From the NCBI GenBank assembly GCA_947359465.1, contig OX375878.1, positions 94,138,877 to 94,202,876 of the forward strand: a stretch of DNA of 64,000 bases. The letters are read 5' to 3'. The notes below the pieces were generated by a model that made no database searches, was not told the origin of the DNA, and was given only the letters and a program-made list of their open reading frames with translations. How positions within the stretch are numbered: the stretch's first letter is position 1; each line of letters starts with the position of its first letter. Shown in pieces: positions 1 through 12,200 of the stretch. Source of the DNA: Metellina segmentata (Eukaryota > Arthropoda > Arachnida > Araneae > Tetragnathidae). Position numbers and translations under genes: made by a program.

Positions 1-1408
1 AAAGACAGATATTCCAATTCAGGCCTCGTAGTACCGTGTCCATCATCCGTTCAAATGTAGCGGGGGCGTTACATAATCCGAATGGCATGACTTTAAATTC
101 ATAAAGACCATCTGACGTTACAAAGGCTGTCTTTTCTCTATCTTTATCATCAACCTCTATTTGCCAGTAGCCGGACTTTAAATCCATCATAGAGAAAATT
201 TGTGCACCAGCTAGGCAATCCAAAGCGTCGTCGATGCGTGGTAGTGGATATACGTCTTTTTTAGTGACCTTGTTCAATCTGTAATCGACACAAAAGCGCC
301 ATTCACCATTTTTCTTTTTCACAAGTACGACTGGAGATGACCATGGACTGGTTGATGGCTGTATCACGTCTTCTTTTAGCATCCGTTGTACTTCGTCTCC
401 AATCACACGTCTTTCAGTGGCTGATATACGGTAAGGTCTCTGCTTGATTGGGACGCTGTCACCTGTGTCGATCTTGTGTTTTACAGAATTACCACTGGAT
501 TTCTTCAATTGCCTGTTAAAGTCGAAAATGTCACTAAATTCTTCCAGCAGATTCAATAACTCGTCTTCTTCAATAGTAGTCAGCTTAGTATCTAAAAGTT
601 CTTTAAATGTTTCTCGTTTTAATCGCCTTCTGGAATTGTGTTTCTTAGAACCTTCTCGAACTTCATCATTTAAAGAACAAATTGCATCGTTTGTTACTGT
701 CGTTAAGCAAGCTATGTTCATTCCCTTTGGTATCAGTTGGGTTCGTCGAGAGAAATTTGTAACCCATATTTTACAACAGCCATTTTCAACGTTAACGATT
801 GAGGCTGGTATAGACAGCTCTCTTTCACTCGTGAGAATCGTATTACCAATAATCATAGCTTTATCTGCTTCTGGAATTTCTGGATTAAGAGTACATATTT
901 GCTTTGTCGAATTGGCTTCAATTACATAATCTGTTGCGGCAAACAAGGTGCAAGAGCAATCTGATTTACTTGACACTTGGTTGTCTGGAAGGATTTCTGC
1001 AAGTTGAAGTTCTTCATTTCCGCAATCTATGACAGCATCAGTGGCACGGAAAAAGTCCCATCCAAGTATCATTTGGTGGCTACACTGTGGAAATACCAGA
1101 AATTCAAACGGTTTCACAATCCCATTCAAGTTGACTTTTAATACACAGCGTCCTGAGGCGGCTACAGATTTTCCACAGGCAGTTTTCAGTATAGGTCCAT
1201 CCTCAGTAAACATAGGAGTATTCAATTGTACGCGTAATTCTTCAGATATGACCGAGTAATCGGCACCAGAATCAACAAGGGCTTTTACACATTGTCCATT
1301 CACTGTGATATAGGTGGAATTTTTCTTTAACTTGGTTGTAGTATACGTCGGAGGATTTTCTTCAACTGCGGCCTTACCTCCTGGACAGGTCGCCTGAGTT
1401 AGTTTTCC
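1..1408 (-). CDS. Pol polyprotein (aspartic protease and reverse transcriptase), partial
   Basis: Minus-strand frame open from 1408 to the window edge. An aspartic protease active site reads [12 protein letters not shown] (around 1235-1275). A linker follows, then the RT domain with [32 protein letters not shown], the catalytic-region [13 protein letters not shown] and [12 protein letters not shown]. The window ends just before the YxDD box. The frame is -1 relative to gag, and the overlap is limited by a pol-frame TGA at 1409-1411 and the gag stop at 1399-1401. Pol is therefore probably made by -1 frameshifting near GGAAAAC. Long ORF lists miss it because it has neither start nor stop inside the window. 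Confidence 0.88.
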
Positions 1409-2610
1409 TCATTTGGTCGGCGTGGAGAACGGCTGGAGTGGCGAACAGGCGACTGTGACTGTCGGCGGTTGAAGGAGCGGCGAGGGTATGGTGAACTACT
1501 TCTGAAACTGGAAGAAGTAGGCTGTACATGTTGCGCATAGTTGTCGTCAAAGCTGTGTAGGGACTCGGTGTCAATTTCTCGTCGAGGGTTAGATGTTCTG
1601 AGGGCTCTTGTATCTGCAAATATTTGTCGTCTCTCCCTACAGTACCTCAGCACGTGTCCTGGGCGTCCGCAATGGTAGCAGATAGGCACATTATTGGCAG
1701 CTCTCCACAGGTCTGTCTTACGCTGCGGAACGGCGCTGTTTCTGGCCTCACGTCTCGGCTGCGACCTAACTAGAACTGAAACTCGGGGAGGGGCGTTGCA
1801 TCTTCTTGGACCTGTGAGTGGTGCTAGAGCTTCCATAACTTCTTCCCGGACCAGAGATGCAACGTCCGTTGGTGATGCAGTGTCGTCGTTCGTGTAGTTT
1901 TGCACTTCCGGCAAGAGCTTTTGAAGCTCTTCCCTGACAATTGTTCGTACCAGCGATCTTATATCACCAATGTCTGTTTCGGTCGAAACTGCAGAAACAT
2001 TTGGCAGCCTCTGGAATCTTGGTCGGGTGATACGTCTTCGTCGGAGGCTTTCTATTTGATGGCAGCGTTTCACAAAAGCATCGACGGTCTCATAGTCCTG
2101 AACCAATAGGATATGGTGCAAGTCCTCTGCAATCCCCTTCATGAGATGGGCTACTTTCTCGACATCTGGCATGGAAGGATCAACTTTTCGGCATAGAGCG
2201 AGTACGTCTTGGATGTATGATTCAGACGTCTCGCCAATTTGTTGAGCACGTGTAACCAACAGTCTCTCAGCTTGATGCTTTATGTCATCTGTTTGGCAAA
2301 ACGTGTTGTTCAGGGAATTACTGAACGAAGTCCAATCAGTAAAAGTGTCCTCATTGTTATCAAACCATTGTCGGGCTGTTCCGGCGAGGTAGAATATGAC
2401 GTTTGCCAGACACATCTGTTCGTCCCAACGGTTATAGCTGGCGATTCGTTCAAAGTCCTTGAGCCACCGGCGAACATCTGGTTGGTCGTCTCCAGAGAAT
2501 ATGCATGGACTTCTGGGTGGCTGGTAGGTCAGGAACGGCACTGGTGCGATGGTGACTGGAGCGGAGCTGGCGACTGGGAGCTTTTGCTCGGTGTCTTCAT
2601 GGTCAGACAT
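1399..2610 (-). CDS. Gag polyprotein of the Ty3/gypsy element
   Basis: About 403 residues when started at the Met of MSDHEDTEQ. The open frame continues about 59 codons further upstream, but that part runs through the PBS and LTR, so the internal Met is preferred. The middle resembles a retrotransposon capsid ([18 protein letters not shown], then a W-rich TARQWFDN stretch). A CCHC zinc knuckle, [14 protein letters not shown], sits near residues 311-324, followed by an Arg/Ser-rich tail ending in RRPNEEN. The role is particle assembly and RNA packaging. The sequence is uninterrupted. Confidence 0.88.
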   Translation of the reverse strand: MSDHEDTEQKLPVASSAPVTIAPVPFLTYQPPRSPCIFSGDDQPDVRRWLKDFERIASYNRWDEQMCLANVIFYLAGTARQWFDNNEDTFTDWTSFSNSLNNTFCQTDDIKHQAERLLVTRAQQIGETSESYIQDVLALCRKVDPSMPDVEKVAHLMKGIAEDLHHILLVQDYETVDAFVKRCHQIESLRRRRITRPRFQRLPNVSAVSTETDIGDIRSLVRTIVREELQKLLPEVQNYTNDDTASPTDVASLVREEVMEALAPLTGPRRCNAPPRVSVLVRSQPRREARNSAVPQRKTDLWRAANNVPICYHCGRPGHVLRYCRERRQIFADTRALRTSNPRREIDTESLHSFDDNYAQHVQPTSSSFRSSSPYPRRSFNRRQSQSPVRHSSRSPRRPNEEN

Positions 2611-2710
2611 TTTCCTCGGGCCTCTACTTGGATTCGGTAAAGAGCCAAACTCAGGAGGGAGTCCTTGAAGATGTAAACTTCTGCGAAGTTCTTCCGCCGT
2701 ATTTATTTTA

Positions 2711-2726
2711 CCCGGCGCCTCCACCA
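2711..2726 (-). other. Probable primer-binding site (PBS)
   Basis: Minus strand TGGTGGAGGCGCCGGG lies 8 nt downstream of the proposed LTR end. The TGG start complements a tRNA 3' CCA. The tRNA species is not assigned. Confidence 0.6.
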
Positions 2727-2734
2727 AAATGTCG

Positions 2735-3089
2735 TGTAGATTTATTATAGATAAGCTAACCTCTTCGTGTATATTTGCAAAAGGCAAGCGAGGACAAAGA
2801 TTACTGATCTCAACTCGAGACTTTATTATTCACTTGAACTGAGTGATACATCTCCTTTTATACCTTTTCCGAAAATGAATCGAACATTCGAGAATTCGAA
2901 AGTTCTAGAAATTAACATAAGTATATTACTGAAGAAGTGAGAAACAAACAGAAAGGAAACTTTAAAATGAAATCTACTTTTAGGCCACTTGCCTCTAGTG
3001 GGATTGGAACTCCGTACCTTCCGATTCGCAGTAAGGTGCAATACCGACTGAGCCTCGATTTTCAGACGAAGTGAATAAGTTTCGCTACA
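2735..3089 (-). repeat. 5' LTR of the Ty3/gypsy element
   Basis: On the minus strand the segment begins TGTAG and ends CTACA, a 5-bp inverted terminus of the TG..CA type. It contains a TATAAAA box (2856-2862) and an AATAAA signal (2822-2827), and an A/T spacer plus a PBS follow. Edges are inferred from these signals because the 3' LTR is outside the window. The part nearest the LTR start contains a tRNA-like stretch, listed separately. Confidence 0.6.
2996..3055 (-). repeat. tRNA-like segment inside the LTR
   Basis: The minus strand shows a box-A-like GGCTCAGTCGGTA, an anticodon-arm-like middle and a degenerate box-B-like GGAGTTCCAATCCC at tRNA spacing. It may be a SINE head captured by the LTR, or a flanking SINE if the LTR edge is misplaced. 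Confidence 0.5.
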
Positions 3090-3146
3090 ATATATTACCA
3101 ATATATTACCATAATTTTTCGAGACTCACAATTTGTGTTTTTTCAG

Positions 3147-3249
3147 ATCCGGGCAAAGAGATTAACTATCCTTCTATTCTGAACCGAGTTCTTCCTCCAG
3201 ATATAAAAGTCATTGCCTGGACTCCTGTCGAAAAAACCTTTAGTGCCAG
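3147..3249 (+). CDS. PUS3: PUS3 coding exon a
   Basis: Acceptor TTTTTTCAG, donor GTTAGT. Two bases complete a codon, then 33 codons covering [14 protein letters not shown] and [12 protein letters not shown], then two bases of the Arg codon. This is the first visible exon, so upstream exons are outside the window. Confidence 0.92.
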
Positions 3250-6200
3250 GTTAGTTAAGAAAGCAGGATTAAAAGAACTTTAACAATTGAGTTTATTCGA
3301 TTTAAATTAGATTTTTATGATTTTAATTAATGTGTTGTGCTCTTATATATTAAAGCTCCCAGGGTAGGGTGGTAACAGAACTGGGAAATCAGGGAATTCT
3401 CATGGAATTTATTAATTCTGGAAATATCAGGGAAATCTCAAGGAAAATTTCCAAATTTCACTAAAAATCAGGGAATTTCCAAAATTTTAATACTTTAAAT
3501 GGAGACTTATCGTTTGTTCTGTTTTGAGATTCACGATTACAAGTCCTTATGAAAATCGAATAAATCGTATTCGCCGAAATTGTAATTTGAATAAAGAACA
3601 CTGCGTCGTAATTTTCGAACACCGCTAAAAGTCGCTGAAAGGCCAGCCATACAACCTGTGGAAAACAATTTTAAATTTGTGTAACTAATGATGTTTTTTA
3701 ACATTAAATTAATATTTGCAATTACATTTTTGTAGATTTTTTTGGCACATCTTCAGTCTACGTTTACAGCTGTAGTAACGGCCTTGGCGCACTTCTAAAG
3801 TCGCCAATGAAAGAATTATTTCAACTGAACCAATCAAATCAAACGCCAGTTTAACGGATTTTATAAGAACTTTCTAAAATATTCAAAATGAAAATTTAAA
3901 CTTTCCGCTTGCTGGGGTTGCCATAAAAACCGTTATTCACATGGGTTGCCTTAACCTGCCATAACTCGCTTCTAGAAGTGCTCCAAAAAAAGCATCAAGA
4001 CCGTTGCCACTTCTATGAACATAGACTGGAGCTGTAACTAATAATGTGCAACTAATAATGTATTTGTGTGTTAAATTAATATTTTTTGTTTGCAATTACA
4101 TTTTTGTTGAATTTTTTATGTATATTTGCATTTGGGTGTGGTGATTTTGATGTATAGTAGGATAATGTAGGGCCTGATGTATAAAAAGTTCATGATCAAA
4201 ATTTTTTGTGCTTTCCTTTAGTTTTTTCAATTGCTATTGTAAGAGTTCCTTTAAGGGTTCCAACCCTTACAATAAGTTAAAATATCTGAAGAGAAAAAAT
4301 AAAAAATATTTGTGGAAAATTATCTTTTTACCCCATGTGACCCTAAATACTTGTACTTAAAAATATTGTCGTGTAGATACTGTATATCGATACCAATTAG
4401 GGATCACAACAATTTTTAAAAGAATTGTAAAATCAGGGAAATCATGGAAATATCAGGGAACTTTGTTTTAAGGATTTTGTTGCCACCCTGCGGGGGCACG
4501 TCTCTTTTAGGTGTGTCCGGGCTTCACCGACCTTAGGTACTCAAATGATCTTTTCTTTTCCCATGGAGTTTACTGTTTTTAGTAAACACTGGGGTTGCAC
4601 TCCTGGAATACCCAAATTATCTTTTTTTTGTTTTGATCCCATTATTTTTTCCCTTATTCCTCTTTCTCGACATTTTTCAATTGATGTTGTGTGTTTGAAC
4701 ACAGCTTGGCCAAATATGGCTCGTGTGTCATAAAACCCCAGGACAACCAACCTATCTAAATAAACTTCACTGATGTACAAGGCACAGAAATTGTGTTTTT
4801 TTTGTCAATCACCGAATGTCAACAAAAGGAACGAAAACAATGTACAATTTTGAATTCACGTTCTAGTGTTTTGCAAATTTTATGCATATTTTGATTTTAA
4901 TTATGGAGCTACAGTGTGTTATTAGAAATGCTCAAAAGTGAGAGTGGGACGTATTGAAACCTCTGAACTTTCAGAAGAATGAAGGGGGATTAGATATCTC
5001 TAAGACAGAAATCGTTGCAACAACGAAAGTATCATGGAACAAGAAAGGCATCGTGTGGACTTCCTAAAGATTCTAATGCCCTTACTTTAGACGTTGAAGA
5101 GCATAACTGTGGAAACATGTCTGAGGTGTGTCCTTTTTGCTGTGCATTTTATTGGAAATTTGAAGTAAACTCCAATAAAAAATATATGAACTGCTGTCAT
5201 GCTGGCAAAGTTAGCTTGCAACGACTTTCAGAAACTCCTGAAGTGTTGAAAGGTTTATTGGCTGGCAATTCATCTAAAGCCAAATCTATTGACTACATAT
5301 CGGAGATTACAACGCTGCCTTAGCTTTTGCATCAATGGGAGCTGAAATCCAGTCACCTCCTGGAAGAGTTGTCGAATCATACTTACGAATGCATCACTTG
5401 ACAGAATTAAATCCTACCGTGAATGTTAATATGATTTTTATGGAGCATCCAGAATTAGATATTCGCAAATACAGTGCTCCTACTTCTAGAACAGAAGTTG
5501 CTGCAATATTTATTGGAGATGATGGAGAATCACCTGCAAACTGGGATATTTGCATCTACCTAAATGATGCAGGTTGCGAAACCATTTCATCGATGAATCG
5601 CTACAGTGACTCTGGTTTTTCCTCTGCTATTCCCAAGAGGAGTTTGTGGTTGGTTTGAGGGACTGGAGCATGTTGAGAGGTGATCTGCAAAACGGGTGCA
5701 GGTAACTCAGCTGCAGTATTATTCTTATAGATTTTCTGTGCGCAATGGTTTTAATCTGTTACACAACAGTGAGAAATTGTCCCAACAATATATTGTTAAT
5801 GCATATGTGAAAAGTGAAGGTTCGCGCCTCAACTACATTCATATGAACCAGAAAGAGTTAAGCAGTATGGAGGACTGTTAGATGCATTACAATCTCGTGC
5901 ACAAAGTGAAAGTCTGCATACAGGAAAACTGATGATATTACCCTCAACTTTCTCAGGAAGCTCGCGTTATATGCAGGAGAATTATCAAGATGCAATGGTT
6001 ATGGTTAGGAAATTTGGACGACCAGACCTTTTCATTACATTCACTTGCAATCCAATGTGGTCTGAAATTTTGAATGCTATGCAACATTTTCAATGTCCTG
6101 AACACAGGCCAGACATCAGTGTTTAAGTCTTTAACATGAAATTATCAGAGTTACTAGATGATATTTTAGAGCATAATCATTACATTGATGACGATCAAAA

Positions 6201-9200
6201 GTAGCTTGGCAAATTTTGACAATCAATCTTATTTGATGACGATCACATCAAAGCTAATGGATATGGGAAGGGTTGCATATAAATCCTACAATGCCTATTT
6301 AGAAGATATAAAACGGAAGCCACAAGAAAAATTGGAGTACAGGAATGAAAAAGAAAGACTGAAAGCAGAGAAAAAAAAATTTAAAGCAGCTGGCTAAGAA
6401 AAGAAAGGTACTAAGAAGAATGAAAACTTAAAATTATGTGTAAGATTTGGACAGTGCTTCAAAATTGTTAAAGGAAGCCAAAGATAGACTCAAGAAGGCG
6501 ATAAAAAATAAAGATTTTAAAGTAGCAGCACTTGCTCAGGCAATGATTGAAGGGGTGGCAAAAGTCTCAGATTATACTGGTCAGCAAATACACTTTAAAA
6601 AATGGACTTTCTTCTCTTGAGGAGAAAAAGACAAAATTAATTTCAGACTTTTTCAACAAAAAAATCAGACATAATCTTTTTTAAAGAAAAAGAAGAAATT
6701 CTTCAAGCCATGTCAGAACAAACAACATATTTCAAAATCCTGATTACAAATTTTTTTATTTATTTTTAGTTAATATTTTTTCAAAGTAACATGCTTTTTA
6801 AATGAAGAAAATAAATATACCACCAAAGAAAGAAAAGAAAAAGATAGGGTGGCTGGGGAGGATCGTTTTCTTTTCTATCTTTATACTTGAATGTATTTGA
6901 CATTATTGTTATTTGTCACTTATTTTGTTTGATTAGTCACTTTAGTCACACCTTAAAACCTGTTATAACCCCTGCAGTGGTTAGTGTTGAGTACACTGAA
7001 AAGTACTACCTTTGAATGCTGTTGCTGTGAAAATCTGGTGCAGTGAGTTTTGATGATTTAAAATCTGTTCGTGGGGTAGTATGTGACAGTTTCGAACAAG
7101 AATGTAAGGAGCTTTGTTTTCTAGAAGGAGATCAGCATTGGCATGATACCCTTGCTGATGCAGCTAAGACACAAATGCCAAGTTGTTTATGAGTGTTTGC
7201 CATAATATGTGGGTTTGGGAGGTTGAAAATGTTTATGAACTTTGGACTTGGTATTAAAACTATGTGTGAAGGCTTGGTTCACAGATACTCCAAAGAAACT
7301 GGGCCTTAGTATGCTGTTGCTAAAATCAATGAACTTCTCAAGGTGTATATTTTCACTCTGGAGAAGCTTAAATTACCATCTTCAACATTTCCCATTGATT
7401 CCATCTGCCTGAGATGTTTTACAGGAGCAAGACAAAACTAGAATAAACGTGGAAAAGCTGAATGCTGAACAAAGATTAGTTGTTGAAACTGTACTAAATG
7501 CAATATATGCAGATCAAGACAATCTTCCAAAACGTTTCTTTTTAAACAGACCTGCAGGAACAGGAAAAACTTTTGTGTATTCGTTATTGTTGCACTCAGA
7601 GGAAGAGGGAATCATGCTACACTTGTTGCATCAACAGGAATAGCAGTCACTTTGTTAGATGGAGGGAGAACTGCTCGCACTTTTAAAATTCTTCTCATTC
7701 TGAATGGAACTTCAATGTGTAATTTGAAACCCAATACACCAGAAGCAAAATTAATAATGGAAACTAAACTCATATTATGGAATAAAGCTCCAATGACACA
7801 TGTGCATGCATTTTTAGCTGTTAACCGACTTCTTGAAGACGTAACAAGTAGCCAGGAACCATTTGGGGGAAAGGTACTTTTACTGGGTAGAGATTTCCGA
7901 CAAGTATTACTGTGATACTAAGAGGGTCACGCTCTTTAACCATTGCAAGTTGCATAAAAAAACACAGACTGATCTAAATTTCACATTATGCATCTTAAAA
8001 ATAATAAGCATGCTCTTTCTACAGAAAGAGAGTTTGCAAGCTGGCTCCTTGAAATTGGAAAATGCAAACATGGAGACAAAAGTTAAATTGCGCTCATTAT
8101 GCTATCCTATCCAAGACCCTGTTTGACAACAATAATACATATAATGGTTTATATTTAACAAAAGACGCCTATGAACAGCTTAAAGGGCGAACTATTCTTA
8201 CAGTTACTAAATCAATCATCAAGTTTTAAATTGTATTCTTGGATATGAAGTAATTTATGAAAGTGTTGATAAAATCATGACTGATGATCCTCACGATCAA
8301 CTTGCATACCCATAGAAATTTCAATATAGTTTAACGCCTACAGGTATAGCACCACATAAACTAAAACTTAAGCAAGGAGCCATAATAATGTTGCTTAGAA
8401 ATTTAGCCCCTTCTAAAGGTTTGTGCAATGGCATAAGACTTATAATTTCTAACTTGCAACAAAATATCATTGAAGCAAAAATAATTTATGACAATGTTAA
8501 TGGAATAATCCTCATTCGTTGAATCAGTTCATTCCCTCAGATGCTAATATGCCTTTTAAGTTTAAGCTTAAACAGTTTCCTGTTCGACTAGCATTTTCAA
8601 TGACAATCAATAAATCTCGGGGACAAACTTTTGAAAAAATATGTTTAGCTTTATCAAAGCCAGTTTTTAGTCATGGCCAATTATATTTTGGTCTATCTAG
8701 AGTGAGTTCTTTTGACTCAGTATCTGTTGTGTCTCCAACTTCTGAAATATACAATTGTGTTTGTACAGAAATTCCATATTTAGAATAACATACAAATTTT
8801 ATACTCGGTTCTTTGTATTCCCACATACCTCATTTAAAGATGAAATCAGAACCATGAATGCTGATGTGTATATAGATTCAGATTACAGGAATTTATTATT
8901 TACTGTGTTAATTAGACCTCAATTTGATCTAATTAAATTTTTGCTTTATTTTTGTATCAATTGAAGATATTAACTCTGGTTTTTATGCTTAAAATCCAGC
9001 AGTTTTGTGAACTCTTACAAGAAGTCGGGTTTAAACTTGTTATACATGAGACAACAAGCAAAACATTGTCATTACTAGATAGTATTGATTTACGTAAAAC
9101 ATTCATATATTTGAGTTAAACATTAATGTAATTGTTTAATCTAAGTATAATGTTAAACATATTTATATTAACCATTGCCTGCACAGTGATGCCAGTGACA

Positions 9201-12200
9201 GTTATTTTCTTGGAGTCAAGTCTGACAACTGCTAGCTAACGCTCGCCAACTCACAAGCAATGCTGTGATGGCCTTGAAGTGGTTAGTAATAAATGCCAAT
9301 AAATTAATTTTTAAAGATTTATAGATTAAAATTTAAAAATCGGTCCGAACACAATAAATCTTACTGATACTGAAAACATTAAAACAATCAAAACAATTTT
9401 AAATCTGAGTCCCATCTCCATCCGACATGACACAGGTTACACTTGAAATATTATTTATTTAAAGGAAATCTCTCATATTTAAGGTATCAATCTGGTGTAA
9501 AATTTTCTGCAGATTTTAAATCAGTTGAAATTTTCTCTATCTTTTTACAATTGCAAAGATAGAAAGCCTCAAACTGTCTTTGCCTGTGACAAAATTGCAT
9601 TCACTAGCAAGAAAGTTATCTCTCTATATTAAAAAAAAGTTACCGCCGCCGCCGCCGCCGAAGAATTGAAATTTTTGTTGTTTAGCTCCATTCTTAGACG
9701 GTTTCCCGAGAAAGTACTGATCGGAAAAATATGAAATTAACATGCTTTGTTCTTCATCGTATTCCCTGGATAATTATTAAGATTTTTTTCCGATGCAGCT
9801 ATTAGTTTAGGTTTTATTAAGTGTTAAAGTTGAAGAAGTGAAATTTCTTCCGCGAGTGAGCAAAACACATTCAAAATTTCAGTCTTTAGTCGTGAGTTTT
9901 TTTTTAAGAGTACCTCTCAACGTAAATTTTTGCAGCTCGTCGAGTTTTTTTTGAAATTTAAATGTGGTTCTTGATAATATTTTTTTGAAATTCGGGAAAA
10001 ATCGGGACATTTTTGTTACTTTTTTTTAAAACTGCCGTATCTATATCTAATTACTATTAGTTTTTAATTTTTAAAATATAGCAGTATACCTCAGAATATA
10101 CTCTTTCTTACGGTACTATTATTTTTGAAATCGGTTAATAATTAAATTGGATGCGATCAAAAGTTCGTCATACAAAATTCGGAATCTTTGGATATTTTCG
10201 CTACTTATTGTTAAAACCGTTTTGTCTACGGCAAAAGCCATTATTTTTTAAATTTGAAAACATCACTGAATACATTACATTACACTCTTTCTTATGGTAC
10301 AATTATTTTTCAAATTGGTTAATAAATAAAATCGATGCAAATAAAAGTGGGTCATACAATTTTCGGAACTTTCAGATCGTAACTTCCGATACAAAACTAA
10401 AATGGTCATATCTGTATAGTATTACTGTTAATTTTTAATTTTAAAAATATTGCAGTATACCTCAGAATATACTCTTTCTTACGGTACAATTATTTTTAAA
10501 ATTGGTTCATAAATAAATTCGATGCAATCAAAAGTTGGTGACACAAATTTCGTATTTTTCAGTTCGCATAGCTGCTTCCGAAAGCAGTAGTGGGTTACAC
10601 TTTCGACTATCGGGTTTGCCAGATATCAAATTTATCGTAGCAACAATTGCCATAAAAACGATTTCTTTTTATTTGGCGAGGAAAAAGGCTCGCTTTTTTC
10701 CCTCTGTTTTCAAGACAGTTTACCGACAAAGTACAGATCGTAAAGTTTGGATATTAACAATGTTTAGTTAAAATTGTACAGGGAACAAGATGCAGAAGAT
10801 TTTTTACTGATGCGGCTATTAGTTTAGGGTGCATTAAGTGTTAAAGCAAAAAAAAGTTAAATCACTTGCGAAAGAAGTATTGGTTTGAGAAAGCAAACCA
10901 AACGGATTGCGTAGCAATCCCCGGGGTCGGCGAGCGTAAGCGAGACGCAGCGAAGCCCTCGCTGTGACGTCATGTACCGGAAAGTGAAATCAGCATAATA
11001 CGAATTATTCAGATAGTTTCACTCTGTGAAAGTAATGTTGGTTTGCGAAGCAAACCAAATGGTATCTGTGACAGGAGTGTTGGTTTGCGAAGCAAACCAA
11101 ATGGGATTGCGCAGCAATCCCCGGGGGTTGGCGAGCGTAAGCGAGCAGGGGGCGGAGCCCCCTAGTACTTAAAATTAGCACAACCTGATGAAAAGTTCTA
11201 AAATGGTACTTTGTCAATCTTTTATTTTGTCCCTGTTGATCAGAATTGTTTAAAAGAATTGTTAGAAAGTCTTAATGTTTATTTTCTGTTTAAAGGTTTG
11301 ATTGTAAGAAGAGGACTTACAAATATTGGTTTCCAGTTGGCAATCTTCATATCAAGGTAAGATATTTAGATTTATCAAAAGTAATAATCTATTGGAATTT
11401 TATAAATTGATAACTGTAGCAAAGATGACTTTTTGACCCCATCATACGTTTAGTAATCATTAATTTTAGTAAAAACATTTTTGGAATGTGAATACTTAAG
11501 TCAACTCTGTTAACTTACGGAGCAGGCATCCAATTTAACATGAAAACGGGCCCCTTATACAAATTTTAAATATCGATATTTGTAGAAAACAATCATCCAT
11601 ATCGATTACCTTCCGTTTTGCTCTGCAATGTAAACTGTGCAGTTGCGATCGGGTGAGTTGTTTTATATTTTGACGGCTGTACAACCATGCCAGGCCAGGA
11701 TTTTAACACAGTCTGTTGAACTCTGAACCAGAGCTCTTAACTTCTTGATACCATGCCTGCAGAAATAAAATGGACAGTCCCTTCTGTAATATTAAATTGC
11801 TTTTCAACTGTATTTATATTGATAACTAGAATTTATATTGATAACTTGAATTTATATTGATAACTTGTATTTATATTGATCACTTAAGTTCATGATGCTA
11901 ATTGAATGTATTTTTTAGAGTATGGTAGAGGCAGGCATGATGCTTATTGGAGAACATGATTTTAGAAATATTTGTAAGATGGACGTTGCAAATGGTGTCG
12001 TGAATTACAAGAGGAAAATTTTGGATGTAGATATCAAACAACTAGGCACAAGGTACTTCAGCATTAAAATTACTTTGCTTTTACATGCAATTAAATATAT
12101 TTGTTAACTTTATATTGTTTTCAGTGATGAACAACCATTTGAAATAGCAGAGCTTACTGTTGTTGGCCAAGCTTTCCTGTGGCACCAGATACGCTGCATT

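Larger units (their letters stand above)
1..3089 (-). mobile_element. Ty3/gypsy-type LTR retrotransposon, 5' part (runs off the window)
   Basis: Read on the minus strand the order is 5' LTR, primer-binding site, gag, then protease and reverse transcriptase, the usual Ty3/gypsy order. Gag and pol are open over their visible length with no stop or frameshift lesion, so this is a young copy. It lies antisense to PUS3, and its outer LTR edge is only 57 bp from the next PUS3 coding exon. RNase H, integrase and the 3' LTR must lie to the left of position 1. Confidence 0.9.
4990..8790 (+). mobile_element. Decayed autonomous Helitron (Rep/helicase region)
   Basis: A string of + strand fragments runs in the order of a Helitron RepHel protein: an N-terminal Cys-rich segment, the Helitron_like_N (Rep) segment, a linker typical of Helitrons, then Pif1-family helicase motifs from the ATP-binding loop to the C-terminal motif. 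Many stops and frameshifts separate the fragments, and a second repeat (6165-6965) interrupts it. Element termini were not identified. It sits inside the first visible PUS3 intron. Confidence 0.85.
9619..11165 (+). mobile_element. Non-autonomous Helitron with a chain of tri-loop hairpins (copy A)
   Basis: The 5' terminus is A|TCTCTCTATATTA and the 3' terminus is ..CCCCCTAG|T, the Helitron rule of TC at the 5' end, CTRR at the 3' end and insertion between A and T. The 3' region holds hairpins with 7-bp stems and 3-nt loops: 10904-10920, 11040-11056, 11082-11098, 11104-11120 and 11147-11163. There is also a degenerate one at 10882-10899 and a 6-bp stem at 10948-10964. The terminal hairpin runs into CTAG. 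A CRE-like TGACGTCA lies at 10965-10972 and a CCG run at 9643-9660. The internal part (10083-10840) is a degenerate tandem array missing from copy B. No ORF of its own. Confidence 0.82.

Noticed and set aside
1694..2640. Several + strand ORFs of 67-133 codons
   Set aside because: They lie antisense to the intact gag frame and have no independent support.
11040..11163. Bacterial REP/BIME-like or contaminant palindromes
   Set aside because: The hairpins lie inside elements with Helitron ends inserted between A and T in introns of animal genes, and the same set recurs in a second copy.
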